From assembly GCF_029814825.1 (NCBI RefSeq), contig NZ_CP122379.1:1054001-1118000 (forward strand): a DNA stretch of 64,000 nt. Direction: 5' to 3'. This DNA comes from Aequorivita marisscotiae (GTDB lineage Bacteria > Bacteroidota > Bacteroidia > Flavobacteriales > Flavobacteriaceae). This document shows positions 8,939 through 17,242 of this stretch, one piece after another. The position numbers and the translations under genes are program-made. A model generated the notes under the pieces. The model saw nothing but the letters and a program-made list of their open reading frames with translations. It searched no databases and was not told the DNA's origin. Every line of letters begins with the position of its first letter. The stretch's first letter is position 1.

Positions 8939-9424
8939 CGGAAAACCTTTGGCAGCCCACCAAGGATGGATTTCAATTGAAAGCCTGCCAGCTTTAACCA
9001 TAGGGTCCATATTTGCAAGACTGTCTGCCATTTTTTGGGTAGGAACGTTGTAAATGGTAATTCCACGTATATCGCCTTCATCGCCAAAAGGGCCTGAAAT
9101 ATCTGCAAAACCTTCTTCGTACATCCGTCCCAAATGTGCCAAATGCAATGTTTGTAGGCTGTCCGCTTCCTCTTTGGTTTGGGAACGAGCGGGCCCTTTT
9201 TTTAGAAATGCAATAAAATATTGTTGCATTAAAATGGTGTCGCCAGATTTTTCATCAACGTAATCAAAAGTTTGAAAGCCTTTTTGAGTAAGTTCCTCTT
9301 TTAGCTGCGACATTGGAATTTTTACTTCCTCTGGGCAGGGTTCGGAGATATATTCCTTTTCAATTTTGGTTTCACAACTTAAAAATGTAATTCCTAAAAT
9401 TGCAACAAGTAATTTAGCTTTCAT
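8930..9424 (-). CDS. YCII-related domain lipoprotein
   Basis: A 164-residue predicted lipoprotein: signal MKAKLLVAILGITFLSC with a lipobox Cys at 17. From about residue 60 on it resembles the YCII-like ferredoxin-type fold: YFIAFLKKGPARSQ, LQTLHLAHLGRMYEEGFADISGPFGDEGDIRGITIYN, and an ending with PMVKAGRLSIEIHPWW. The His in LAHLGRMYEEG sits where YCII proteins have a conserved His. Biochemical role unknown. Its start overlaps the stop of the CYTH gene by 11 bp, so the two are translated from one mRNA, and its end overlaps cutC tail-to-tail. Confidence 0.8.
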   Translation of the reverse strand: MKAKLLVAILGITFLSCETKIEKEYISEPCPEEVKIPMSQLKEELTQKGFQTFDYVDEKSGDTILMQQYFIAFLKKGPARSQTKEEADSLQTLHLAHLGRMYEEGFADISGPFGDEGDIRGITIYNVPTQKMADSLANMDPMVKAGRLSIEIHPWWAAKGFPLR

Positions 9425-9893
9425 TTTTCCAGTTCTTAAAGGGGTTTTTACTCAAATTTGAATTGTAATATTTTACCTCGCCCGTTACTTCCATTCCCAA
9501 CCATTCAGGTTTTGAAAAGGGTTCGTTTTCAGAATCGAGTTCTATTTCAGCGATGATTAGCCCGGCATTTTCACCAATAAAATCATCTACTTCAAAAGTA
9601 TGGTTGTCTATTGAAATTTCATAACGGGTTTTTTCAATAATGCCTGGTTCACATAAAAGAAGCAATTCTTCAGCTTCTGCCTGTGAAATCTGTTTTTCCC
9701 ACTCAAAACGCGTAAGCCCAGATTTGTTAGATTTCCCTTTAATAGTTATAAATCCATCATTTCCTTGAATACGGATGCGCACGGTACGTTCCCGATGGGT
9801 ATTTAAAAACCCCTGAACAAGGCGTGTGCGTTTGTGTGCTTCGTTTTTAAAAGCTTCGGAAGTGACCAAAAATTTACGTTCTATTTCTTGCAT
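9414..9893 (-). CDS. CYTH domain protein (triphosphate tunnel metalloenzyme)
   Basis: CYTH proteins are eight-stranded tunnel enzymes that hydrolyse or cyclise triphosphates, often inorganic tripolyphosphate in bacteria, with acidic residues holding Mg or Mn. The signature EIERKFLV is at the N-terminus (residues 3-10 from the chosen start), followed by the basic/acidic strand pairs RTVRIRI, FITIKGK, FEWEKQI, TRYEISI, FEVDDF and LIIAEIEL. The ATG at 9893 (MQEIERKF) is chosen because the family starts directly before the ExExK motif; an in-frame ATG at 9923 would run into a palindromic repeat. 159 residues is normal for this stand-alone type. Substrate not predictable. Confidence 0.9.
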   Translation of the reverse strand: MQEIERKFLVTSEAFKNEAHKRTRLVQGFLNTHRERTVRIRIQGNDGFITIKGKSNKSGLTRFEWEKQISQAEAEELLLLCEPGIIEKTRYEISIDNHTFEVDDFIGENAGLIIAEIELDSENEPFSKPEWLGMEVTGEVKYYNSNLSKNPFKNWKNES

Positions 9894-9907
9894 GTTTTGT
9901 TTATTAT

Positions 9908-9934
9908 CCTGCAAGGTTTTCAAAACCTTGTAGG
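9908..9934. repeat. 27-bp palindrome, first copy
   Basis: Arms CCTGCAAGGTTTT (9908-9920) and 9922-9934 pair with one wobble around a central C. It is the exact reverse complement of the copy at 10664-10690, so the two flank the gene between them as inverted repeats. Confidence 0.85.
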
Positions 9935-9960
9935 TCTATTAAGCGTATTTATTGTATTTA

Positions 9961-9997
9961 CCTACAAGGAGCCAGCCGCGGCGGGAACACCTTGCAG
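9961..9997. repeat. Disrupted copy of the 27-bp palindrome
   Basis: The outer arms CCTACAAGG (9961-9969) and CCTTGCAG (9990-9997) match the copies on either side, but the 9-bp centre is replaced by 20 GC-rich bases (9970-9989) that contain the self-complementary GCCGCGGC. Confidence 0.7.
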
Positions 9998-10006
9998 AAA
10001 GAAGGT

Positions 10007-10651
10007 CTATTTTCCAATTTCCCTAATTTTTTCCGAAGTAATAATTTTTTCAGAATATTCTTTTTTTGCCAAAATCAGCATGGCTTCCGCAATAGTTTCG
10101 GCTTTAATCATTTTGTATTTTTTCGGAATTAAAAAGCCGAAAGACTTCATAAAAAAAGTCGCTACTTTTTCACCTAAACGATTTTCATCACGGTCGCCCA
10201 CAATAAGCGAAGGTTGTAGAATATAAGTGTTTTCAATATTCTCCGCTAAAACATCGCGTTCCATTTGGCCTTTCGTTTTGTTGTAAAAAACACTGCTATT
10301 TTCATCTGCACCGAGTGCTGAGATTACAATAAAAGTCTTAATTCCGTTGTTTTTGGCAAGTTTTGCAGCCGTAACGGGAATACCATAATCTATCTTTTTA
10401 TAAATTTCTTTGTCGGGAGTTTTAGCTTTTGTTGTTCCAATACAGCAAAAAGCCACATCGGCTTTAAAGGCTTCGGAATAATCTTCCAATTGAAACATAT
10501 CTATTAAATGCTCTTCAATTTTAGGCGAATGCTTTTTTGCCGAACTGCGGGAGAATAACTTTATTTTTTCAAAGGAAGCATCTTTTAATAGCTTTTCCAA
10601 TAATATGCCGCCCGTTAATCCCGTGGCGCCGAGAATGATTGCTGTTTTCAT
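10007..10651 (-). CDS. NAD(P)-binding protein, TIP30/NmrA-like atypical SDR
   Basis: A 214-residue Rossmann protein with the dinucleotide motif ILGATGLTGG at the N-terminus, an Asp/acidic segment at LIDMFQLEDY, CCIGTTKAKT after beta-4 and IVISALGADENSS, which matches the HTATIP2/TIP30-like atypical short-chain dehydrogenase group. YNKTKGQME supplies a Y-x3-K pair. The C-terminal half contains ILQPSLIVGDRDENRLGE, another family feature. Real substrate unknown; members act as reductases or as NAD(P)-sensing proteins. The gene stands alone on the minus strand, enclosed by inverted copies of a 27-bp palindrome. Confidence 0.8.
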   Translation of the reverse strand: MKTAIILGATGLTGGILLEKLLKDASFEKIKLFSRSSAKKHSPKIEEHLIDMFQLEDYSEAFKADVAFCCIGTTKAKTPDKEIYKKIDYGIPVTAAKLAKNNGIKTFIVISALGADENSSVFYNKTKGQMERDVLAENIENTYILQPSLIVGDRDENRLGEKVATFFMKSFGFLIPKKYKMIKAETIAEAMLILAKKEYSEKIITSEKIREIGK

Positions 10652-10663
10652 AGTCTAAATATA

Positions 10664-10690
10664 CCTACAAGGTTTTGAAAACCTTGCAGG
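10664..10690. repeat. 27-bp palindrome, second copy (inverted)
   Basis: CCTACAAGGTTTT (10664-10676), a central G and AAAACCTTGCAGG (10678-10690) form a near-perfect hairpin. The sequence is exactly the reverse complement of 9908-9934. Confidence 0.85.
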
Positions 10691-10743
10691 AAATTTTAAA
10701 ATCTGTTAGGTTTTAGTCTCTTTAAAGGTATTAAATTTACGCT

Positions 10744-11847
10744 ATGCAAGAAATGCTTCCCATCCGTAAAATAATACACATAGACATGGACGCATTTTAC
10801 GCCTCTGTAGAGCAGTTGGATAATCCCGATTTGCGCGGAAAACCCTTGGCAGTTGGCGGAAGTTCTGTCCGTGGTGTAGTGGCGGCAGCAAGTTACGAAG
10901 CTAGGAAATTTGGAGTGCGGAGTGCCATGAGTGGCGCAATGGCGCGAAAACTTTGTCCCGATTTAATATTTGTTAGAACTAATTTTGATAGATATCGAGA
11001 AGTTTCTAAACAGATTCGAAAAATTTTTCTTGAATATACAGATTTGGTAGAACCGCTTTCGTTGGATGAAGCTTATCTGGACGTTACCGTAAACAAAATT
11101 GGCAATCCCAGCGCTTCAATGATTGCTCAAGAAATTCGCAATAGAATAAAAGAAGTTACCGGTTTAAATGCCTCTGCCGGAATTTCGGTAAATAAATTTG
11201 TGGCGAAAATAGCCAGCGACATCAATAAACCCAACGGACAAAAAACAATTGGTCCCGAGGAAGTGGAACCTTTTTTGGAAACGTTGGATGTAAAAAAGTT
11301 TTACGGCGTTGGAAAAGTGACAAAGGAAAAAATGTACCGTTTGGGCATTTTTACGGGGAAGGATTTGAAGGGAAAATCACTTGAATTTTTAGAGGATCAC
11401 TTCGGGAAGAGCGGTGGTTTTTATTATAACGTTGTGCGCGGAATACATAACAGCAAAGTAAAACCAACACGTACGCAAAAATCTTTGGCGGCGGAGCATA
11501 CCTTTTCTGAGAATATTTCTTCGGAAATTTTTATGCTGGAACGGCTGGAGGAAATTGCCACCGAAGTTGAAAACAGACTTTCTGCAAAAAAACTAGCGGG
11601 CAAAACCGTAACCTTAAAAATTAAGTATCGCGATTTTACCATTCAAACCCGCAGTAGAACGCTTGCTGAATTTATTTCTTTAAAGCAACCTATAATGACT
11701 GTGGTTAAAGAATTGTTATTTCAGGAAAAAATGAAGGAATCGGTACGGTTGTTGGGAATTTCAATTTCACACCTAAACAATGAAAAATCTGTGAAAACGG
11801 ACATTTTGAAAGAGTCCATAGACGTACAATTGAAACTTGAATTTTAA
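10744..11847 (+). CDS. dinB: DNA polymerase IV (Y-family translesion polymerase)
   Basis: Error-prone polymerase that bypasses damaged template bases. Catalytic metal-binding motifs are present: IIHIDMDAFYASVEQ near residue 10 and LSLDEAYLDVT near residue 105. The steric-gate region of motif 1 (DAFYASVE), the palm-finger sequence SYEARKFGVRSAMS and the thumb/helix-hairpin-helix segment YGVGKVTKEKMYRLGI follow, then the little-finger domain to about residue 345. The C-terminus (LKESIDVQLKLEF) resembles a beta-clamp-binding tail of the type QLxLF. 367 residues is within the DinB range (about 350-370). No neighbouring SOS partner is seen and no LexA-type operator was recognised. Confidence 0.95.
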   Translation: MQEMLPIRKIIHIDMDAFYASVEQLDNPDLRGKPLAVGGSSVRGVVAAASYEARKFGVRSAMSGAMARKLCPDLIFVRTNFDRYREVSKQIRKIFLEYTDLVEPLSLDEAYLDVTVNKIGNPSASMIAQEIRNRIKEVTGLNASAGISVNKFVAKIASDINKPNGQKTIGPEEVEPFLETLDVKKFYGVGKVTKEKMYRLGIFTGKDLKGKSLEFLEDHFGKSGGFYYNVVRGIHNSKVKPTRTQKSLAAEHTFSENISSEIFMLERLEEIATEVENRLSAKKLAGKTVTLKIKYRDFTIQTRSRTLAEFISLKQPIMTVVKELLFQEKMKESVRLLGISISHLNNEKSVKTDILKESIDVQLKLEF

Positions 11848-11848
11848 A

Positions 11849-11890
11849 GGCCCTCCGGCTTCGGCACTTCCCTTGAAAAAAAGGGGAGGA
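11849..11890. repeat. Intergenic palindromic/GC-rich element after dinB
   Basis: Contains CCGGCTTCGG, followed by CTTCCCTT and AAGGGGAG arms around a poly-A loop (11868-11888). It begins just after the dinB stop and could act as a weak terminator, but no T-run follows on the plus strand. Confidence 0.5.
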
Positions 11891-11957
11891 AAACAGTAAA
11901 AATTTTAAATATGATATAAAGCTACTTATCTTTAAACTAATTTAAAACTCTAAATTT

Positions 11958-12719
11958 ATGAAGACTGTAGCTTTTTCTGTCCTTGCCCTTGCGTGTTTTA
12001 CTTTTCTTTTTTCCTGTAAAAACGACGCCAAAACCACTGACGAAGCGCAAACTGTTGCTGCAGATTCCATTCCTGCAGAAACCGCTCCCGATGCAATGTA
12101 CGTTACAGCCGTTAGCGGATTGACCTTGCGCGAATTTCCAAACTTGCAAAGTGCGAAACTTGCAGTGATGCCTTTAGGCACAAAAGTGAAAATTATTAAT
12201 GCCGAAGGAAAAACTACGATGAATGTGGGCGGAATTGACGGTGCAATGGACAAGGTGGAATTCAACAACCAAAAAGGGTTTGCATTTAACGGTTTTCTGT
12301 CGAAGTTTTTTCCTCCTGGGGAAAATGCTTCGGCAGAGCATTATGCCGAAGAATTGAAAAAGGATTTTCCGAAGGTAAGCTATTCCGAAGCTACGGGCGG
12401 AACGGCGAGCAAGCCTACAAAGACTGAAACCTTATTACTTCCAACTGATAAATGGCACGAGGCATTTTTTACGGCGCAACAACTTTTCAATATCCCGAAG
12501 GTGTTTGCATTTCCCAATCCAAAAGGCTCCAATAACGAAACCCAACAAAACGGCAACAAAAAGAAAACTGATTTTGTAAGCGAACTACAGATTACTCGAA
12601 ATAATAACGATTTACAGAAAATAGTGTATAACTACAAAACAACGGGTTTTGGCTATACGATAACCATTACCAAGGAAGCGGAGGGGATGAAACTGGAAAA
12701 GGTAGAGGTGGTGGATTGA
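11958..12719 (+). CDS. Lipoprotein with bacterial SH3 domain
   Basis: A 253-residue predicted lipoprotein: signal MKTVAFSVLALACFTFLFSC, lipobox Cys at 20, then a low-complexity acidic/Ala/Thr linker. Residues about 48-110 look like an SH3b domain (YVTAVSGLTLREFPNLQSAK, then LGTKVKIIN and GFAFNGFLSKFFP), the fold often used for cell-wall or peptide binding. The C-terminal half has no family I recognise; it contains LLPTDKWHEAFFTAQQLF and a two-strand ending with Lys/Glu-rich stretches. It sits alone between dinB and the convergent pyk; a perfect palindrome follows its stop by 7 bp. Confidence 0.75.
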   Translation: MKTVAFSVLALACFTFLFSCKNDAKTTDEAQTVAADSIPAETAPDAMYVTAVSGLTLREFPNLQSAKLAVMPLGTKVKIINAEGKTTMNVGGIDGAMDKVEFNNQKGFAFNGFLSKFFPPGENASAEHYAEELKKDFPKVSYSEATGGTASKPTKTETLLLPTDKWHEAFFTAQQLFNIPKVFAFPNPKGSNNETQQNGNKKKTDFVSELQITRNNNDLQKIVYNYKTTGFGYTITITKEAEGMKLEKVEVVD

Positions 12720-12726
12720 CCTTTTC

Positions 12727-12759
12727 AACATTGACAAAGTTTTAAACTTTGTCAATGTT
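12727..12759. repeat. 33-bp perfect palindrome between convergent genes
   Basis: Arms AACATTGACAAAGTTT (12727-12742) and 12744-12759 around a central T. Same family as 8173-8205, with matched base changes in both arms. Its position between convergent genes would allow a two-way terminator role, although long T-runs are missing. Confidence 0.9.
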
Positions 12760-12762
12760 AGG

Positions 12763-14193
12763 TTATTTCACCTGCGACACACGTAGCGTATTCACCATTC
12801 CTTTGTCAACAATAGGCATAGCCGCGAGATTGATTAAAAAATCGCCCTTATGCACAAAACCACTTTCAAAAGCTATGCGGTTTACGTCTTCCACGGTTTC
12901 GTCTGTACTTACATATCTATCGTAATAGAAGGCTTTTACGCCCCATAATAAATTTAAGCGGGCCAAAATGCGCTTGTTGCTGGTAAAGGCGAGGATAAAG
13001 GCTGAGGGCCGCCAAGCCGAAATCTGGAAAGCTGTGTAGCCACTATTGGTTAGCGTGCAAATGGCTTGCGCTTCAATCTCGTTTGCCATATGTGCGGCGT
13101 GATAGCAGATAGATTTTGTAATGTAGCGGTTCGTTTTAATTTGTGGTGGCTCTTGGGGCACGCGGATCAATTCAGAATTTTCTACGCTTTTTAGGATTTT
13201 TGCCATTGTTTTTATCACGGCAACGGGATAATTACCCACGGAAGTTTCACCGGAAAGCATCACGGCATCGGCGCCGTCCATAACGCTGTTTGCCACGTCG
13301 TTCACTTCGGCACGGGTTGGCGTTAGCGAAGTTATCATTGTTTCCATCATTTGTGTGGCGATGATTACAGGTATTCGTGCTCTTTTTGCTGTTAGTACCA
13401 ACTCTTTTTGGATTAATGGCACCTCTTCGGCTGGAACTTCTACGCCCAGATCGCCACGGGCTACCATGAGGCCGTCGCAATAAGCAACAATCTTATCTAT
13501 ATTTGCTACTGCTTCGGGTTTTTCAATTTTGGCAATGATTGGTATTTTATATTCGCAATGTGCTTCAATCAGCGCCTGTAATTCCTTTAGATCTTCGGCA
13601 TGGCGCACGAAGGAAAGTGCCATCCAATCTACTTTTTGCTCGATGGCAAATATGGCGTCTTCCTTGTCTTTGGCGGTAAGCGCGGGAAGCGAAATATTTG
13701 TATTGGGAAGGTTTACCCCTTTTTTGGAACGAAGTGGGCCACCTTGTACAACCATTGCTTTTACTTGGTCTATTCGGTTGGTTTCCAATATTTCAAAAAT
13801 AAGTTTGCCGTCGTCTAAAAGCACGCGTTCGCCTGGGTTAACATCGTGCGGAAACTTATCGTAATTCATATAAACCCGCTTTCTATTGCCTTCAAATTCA
13901 TCGCCCGTGCAAAAGAAAAGCTCGTCGCCGGGCTGAACAACCACTTCTTCTTTCATCATTCCCACGCGCAATTTGGGACCTTGCAAATCTCCTAAGATGG
14001 CTACGTGGGTATCTAACTCTTCTGAGAGTTCGCGGATTGTTTTTATGTTCTCTTTTACAGTATCGTAATTTGCGTGCGAAAAGTTTACCCTAAATACATC
14101 TACGCCTTCCAAAATCATATATTTAAGAATTTCTCTGGAGGAAGTGGACGGGCCAAGTGTGGCGACTATTTTTGTTCTTTTTTGATTTGACAT
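12763..14193 (-). CDS. pyk: Pyruvate kinase
   Basis: Glycolytic enzyme converting phosphoenolpyruvate and ADP to pyruvate and ATP. Motifs: KIVATLGPSTSSREIL at the N-terminus, RVNFSHANYDTV, the inserted B domain (about residues 70-165), GVNLPNTNISLPALT, the active-site signature IIAKIEKPEAVANID with the catalytic Lys, and MVARGDLGVE plus ATQMMETM with MDGADAVMLSGETS. The C-terminal domain is regulatory. 476 residues is typical. The start ATG immediately follows the stop of the IPExxxVDY gene, with no gap, so the two are co-translated; this pairing is common in Bacteroidetes, to my knowledge. Confidence 0.97.
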   Translation of the reverse strand: MSNQKRTKIVATLGPSTSSREILKYMILEGVDVFRVNFSHANYDTVKENIKTIRELSEELDTHVAILGDLQGPKLRVGMMKEEVVVQPGDELFFCTGDEFEGNRKRVYMNYDKFPHDVNPGERVLLDDGKLIFEILETNRIDQVKAMVVQGGPLRSKKGVNLPNTNISLPALTAKDKEDAIFAIEQKVDWMALSFVRHAEDLKELQALIEAHCEYKIPIIAKIEKPEAVANIDKIVAYCDGLMVARGDLGVEVPAEEVPLIQKELVLTAKRARIPVIIATQMMETMITSLTPTRAEVNDVANSVMDGADAVMLSGETSVGNYPVAVIKTMAKILKSVENSELIRVPQEPPQIKTNRYITKSICYHAAHMANEIEAQAICTLTNSGYTAFQISAWRPSAFILAFTSNKRILARLNLLWGVKAFYYDRYVSTDETVEDVNRIAFESGFVHKGDFLINLAAMPIVDKGMVNTLRVSQVK

Positions 14194-14685
14194 TTAATCG
14201 AAAATTAAATTGTTCTTAGATTTTATATTGTCTATTGCTACCGAATAGGCAGAAATAACTTGTTTTATATCGTTAATTTCTGAAATGATTTTGTGCAGCG
14301 ATTCTGTTTCAAAATCTGAAAAAATTTTTAGAAAATAATCTACTTTTTTATATTCAGGAAGAAGGTAGTGGGTTCGGGATTTTTCCGAAAGCATTTCGGC
14401 AAATAAACCATCCGAACTTTGTAAACCTGCTTCGACCGACTTGCATTTGTTAGCTACCAAATAGAAGTGAGTGTATTTGTGTACGTCTTCAAATTCGTAT
14501 AGCGGAAATGTAATTAACAACCCATTGCTTGAAAAATCGAGATCTGTCTTACTTCGTTTTAACCTCATGTTGAGGTTACGGTTCATTAAATATGCCAATT
14601 TATAATCTTCTTCACTACAATGAATGGCAATGAGCTCAAAGGGTTCTTCAAAATCTTCGTCAAAAAGTAATTTGTAATTCGCCAT
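14194..14685 (-). CDS. IPExxxVDY family protein
   Basis: A 163-residue cytoplasmic protein of the Bacteroidetes family named for the IPExxxVDY motif; here the motif reads LPEYKKVDY near residue 122. There is no signal peptide or membrane segment. The N-terminus has alternating hydrophobic and acidic residues (YKLLFDEDFEEPFELIAIHC) and the C-terminus a helical segment. Function unknown. It lies directly upstream of pyk with no spacing; a -7-like box on the minus strand at 14737-14744 may start the two-gene transcript. Confidence 0.85.
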   Translation of the reverse strand: MANYKLLFDEDFEEPFELIAIHCSEEDYKLAYLMNRNLNMRLKRSKTDLDFSSNGLLITFPLYEFEDVHKYTHFYLVANKCKSVEAGLQSSDGLFAEMLSEKSRTHYLLPEYKKVDYFLKIFSDFETESLHKIISEINDIKQVISAYSVAIDNIKSKNNLIFD

Positions 14686-14736
14686 TAATTTTTAGGGTTC
14701 TTGAAGTAGATGCAGTAGTTGTAAATTACCTACAGA

Positions 14737-14744
14737 CAAAAATA
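14737..14744 (-). promoter_or_regulatory. Bacteroidetes-type -7 box for IPExxxVDY-pyk
   Basis: On the minus strand the sequence is TATTTTTG, matching TANNTTTG, 51 bp before the start codon. No clear TTG at the -33 distance. Confidence 0.4.
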
Positions 14745-14816
14745 AGCAACTTTACAGCTATTAGCTAAAATACGGGCAGGCTAATGGTAAATTTGAGAGA
14801 AATATAACTTTTAACA

Positions 14817-15560
14817 CTAAGGTTTTTCTGAATCTACCTTTATGTGAAGTTTGTAAAAGGCTCTTTTGGCAGCACGTTCTTCGGCTTTCTTTTTTGAAGT
14901 AGCTCGGGCTTTTGCAACTACTTCGTCCCCTAGTTTTAAACGAACGGCAAAATGTTTTAATTCGTCTTTTCCGTTGTCTTCGTATATTTCGAAGTTAAAT
15001 TGGTTTTTGTGCTTTTGACACCATTCAATAAAGAGGCTTTTGTAGCTAATTACTTTTCCTTCTAGTTTTTTAATATCTACATAAGGTTTTACAACTCTTT
15101 TTTGGATAAATTTTTCGCAATATTTAAATCCGCGATCTAAGTAAATGGCGCCCACTAAGGCTTCAAAAACATTGCCGTAAATATTACCGCTAAACTGTTG
15201 GGTGGGAATGGTTGTTTTTAAAAATTTTATAAGGTTTAAATCGCGCGCCAATTCATTTAAGTGTTCTCGGCTCACTACTTTGCTTCGCATTTTGGTAAGA
15301 TAGCCTTCATTTCCGCCTGGTACTTTTTTAAAAAGATGTGCGGCAATTACCGCTCCTAGCATGGCATCGCCTAAAAATTCTAGACGCTCGTAATTTTGTG
15401 GTTGTCCGCTGGTATTTTTTTCGTTGGTAGAACGGTGGGTAAAAGCCGTTTCGTAAATGGAAAGATTTTTGGGACTAAACCCTAATATTTTTTTTAGGGA
15501 ATTATAAAATTCCCCGTTCTTTTCTGTACGGGAAGTAAATATGTTTTTAATGGAAGCCAT
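14817..15560 (-). CDS. rnc: Ribonuclease III
   Basis: Double-strand RNA endonuclease for rRNA processing and mRNA turnover. The catalytic signature YERLEFLGDAMLGAVIA (near residue 60) and the second acidic site NVFEALVGAIYLDRGF (near residue 130) are intact. The C-terminal double-stranded RNA-binding domain spans about residues 165-240 (SYKSLFIEWCQKHK, then KARATSKKKAEERAAKRAF). 247 residues matches Bacteroidetes RNase III. It lies 8 bp downstream of fabF, so acpP-fabF-rnc form one operon, an order frequent in bacteria. Confidence 0.97.
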   Translation of the reverse strand: MASIKNIFTSRTEKNGEFYNSLKKILGFSPKNLSIYETAFTHRSTNEKNTSGQPQNYERLEFLGDAMLGAVIAAHLFKKVPGGNEGYLTKMRSKVVSREHLNELARDLNLIKFLKTTIPTQQFSGNIYGNVFEALVGAIYLDRGFKYCEKFIQKRVVKPYVDIKKLEGKVISYKSLFIEWCQKHKNQFNFEIYEDNGKDELKHFAVRLKLGDEVVAKARATSKKKAEERAAKRAFYKLHIKVDSEKP

Positions 15561-15568
15561 TAATTAAT

Positions 15569-16822
15569 TTAGGCGTCAAGTTTTTTAAAGAGTACACAAG
15601 CATTATGTCCTCCAAAACCAAAGGTATTGCTCATTGCAACTTTAATGTCGCGTTTTTGAGCTTTGTTGAGGGTTAGGTTTAAGGAAGAGTCAATGTTTTC
15701 ATCTACCGTTGCGTGATTAATGGTAGGTGGAACAATGCCGTGTTTCATTGCCAAAATAGAGGCAATTGCTTCAATAGCGCCCGCAGCCCCTAAAAGGTGC
15801 CCGGTCATAGATTTTGTAGAATTGATATTGATGTCTTTTGCATGTTTGCCAAAAACATTCACAATAGCTTTTAACTCGGCAACATCGCCAAGAGGCGTTG
15901 AGGTTCCGTGAGTATTTATGGTATCTACTTCGTCTGAGCTTATATTGGCATCGCGAAGCGTGTTTAACATAACGCGTTCCACTCCAATTCCGTCTGGGTG
16001 TGGGGCCGTCATATGGTAAGCATCGCTGCTCATACCCCCGCCAACTACTTCGGCGTAAATTTTTGCGCCGCGTTTTTTGGCGTGTTCGTATTCTTCAAGG
16101 ATTAGTGCGCCTGCTCCTTCACCTAAAACAAAACCATCTCTGGTGGCATCAAATGGACGCGATGCGGTTTCAGGGCTTTCGTTTCGAGTAGATAGTGCGT
16201 GCATAGCATTAAATCCTCCCATGCCCGCCAAAGTTACGGCAGCTTCGCTCCCCCCTGTAACAATAACGTCGCAATGGCCTAACCGTATATAGTTTAGTGC
16301 ATCTATCATAGCATTGGCAGAGGAAGCACAGGCAGAGACCGTTGTATAGTTTGGCCCCATAAAACCGTGCTTAATAGAAATATTTCCCGGCGCAATGTCT
16401 GCAATCATTTTTGGAATAAAGAAGGGGTTGAAACGTGGTGTTCCATCCCCTTCTGCAAAGTTTATTACTTCATTTTGAAAAGTTTCCAACCCGCCTATTC
16501 CAGCTCCCCAAATTACCCCTACGCGAAATTTATCAACCTCATCAAGGTTAATTCCGGCATCTAGTATTGCTTCATCCGAAGATACTAAGGCATATTGTGC
16601 AAAGCGATCTAATTTACGGGCTTCTTTCCTATCAAAATGATCTTCTGCGTTGAAATTCTTCAATTCGCAAGCGAATTTAGTTTTGAACTTTTCAGCATCA
16701 AAATACGTTATTGGCGCACAGCCACTTTTCCCGTTAACGAGGCCATCCCAATATTCTTGAATATTGTTGCCAATAGGGGTAAGGGCACCAAGGCCTGTAA
16801 CTACAACTCGCTTTAATTCCAT
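15569..16822 (-). CDS. fabF: 3-oxoacyl-[acyl-carrier-protein] synthase II
   Basis: Condensing enzyme that elongates fatty acids by two carbons. The catalytic Cys is C165 in TTVSACASSANAM; the two His of the Cys-His-His triad are in NTHGTSTPLGD and NTFGFGGHN. The N-terminus KRVVVTGLGALTPIG and 417-residue length are standard for FabF. It lies 10 bp downstream of acpP, its substrate carrier, and 8 bp upstream of rnc. Confidence 0.97.
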   Translation of the reverse strand: MELKRVVVTGLGALTPIGNNIQEYWDGLVNGKSGCAPITYFDAEKFKTKFACELKNFNAEDHFDRKEARKLDRFAQYALVSSDEAILDAGINLDEVDKFRVGVIWGAGIGGLETFQNEVINFAEGDGTPRFNPFFIPKMIADIAPGNISIKHGFMGPNYTTVSACASSANAMIDALNYIRLGHCDVIVTGGSEAAVTLAGMGGFNAMHALSTRNESPETASRPFDATRDGFVLGEGAGALILEEYEHAKKRGAKIYAEVVGGGMSSDAYHMTAPHPDGIGVERVMLNTLRDANISSDEVDTINTHGTSTPLGDVAELKAIVNVFGKHAKDININSTKSMTGHLLGAAGAIEAIASILAMKHGIVPPTINHATVDENIDSSLNLTLNKAQKRDIKVAMSNTFGFGGHNACVLFKKLDA

Positions 16823-16832
16823 AGAAGAATTC

Positions 16833-17066
16833 TTATTTTGCTGCTTCTATATAGGAAATTGCTTGACCTACTGTCGCAATGTTTTCAGCTTGGTCGTCTG
16901 GAATCTGGATATCAAATTCTTTTTCAAATTCCATGATAAGCTCTACCGTATCTAAGGAGTCTGCTCCTAAGTCGTTAGTGAAGCTCGCTTCGTTTACAAC
17001 TTCGTTTTCGTCTACACCTAATTTGTCTACGATAATCGCTTTTACTCTTGATGCAATGTCTGACAT
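16833..17066 (-). CDS. acpP: Acyl carrier protein
   Basis: A 77-residue acidic four-helix carrier that bears the growing acyl chain on a phosphopantetheine arm. The modification site is S37 in [16 protein letters not shown]. It is the first gene of the acpP-fabF-rnc operon and is divergent from purN. A -7-type box on the minus strand at 17099-17106 lies 33 bp before the start. Confidence 0.97.
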   Translation of the reverse strand: MSDIASRVKAIIVDKLGVDENEVVNEASFTNDLGADSLDTVELIMEFEKEFDIQIPDDQAENIATVGQAISYIEAAK

Positions 17067-17098
17067 AATTCTTGATTTTTAAATTTAATTATAAGTGG

Positions 17099-17106
17099 CA
17101 AAAATA
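17099..17106 (-). promoter_or_regulatory. Bacteroidetes-type -7 box for acpP-fabF-rnc
   Basis: Minus-strand TATTTTTG fits TANNTTTG, 33 bp upstream of the acpP start. No convincing -33 TTG at 17-23 bp. Confidence 0.45.
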
Positions 17107-17208
17107 AAATATTTTAATTGAAAACACCATTTAATGTTGAAAATGTGAACGAGATGATTATTACCTATTCACTTTCAAGTAGTTTTTGACCTACCAATTT
17201 AAACATTT

Positions 17209-17242
17209 TTGGGCGAAGTAAAACCCTATTGCCTTACTTTTG
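17209..17242 (+). promoter_or_regulatory. Candidate purN promoter
   Basis: TTG at 17209-17211 and TACTTTTG at 17235-17242 are separated by 23 bp, at the upper end of the usual Bacteroidetes spacing. The purN ATG is 49 bp downstream. Confidence 0.5.

Noticed and set aside
13529..13864. Plus-strand open frames opposite pyk.
   Set aside because: They overlay conserved pyruvate kinase motifs on the minus strand and have no family features.
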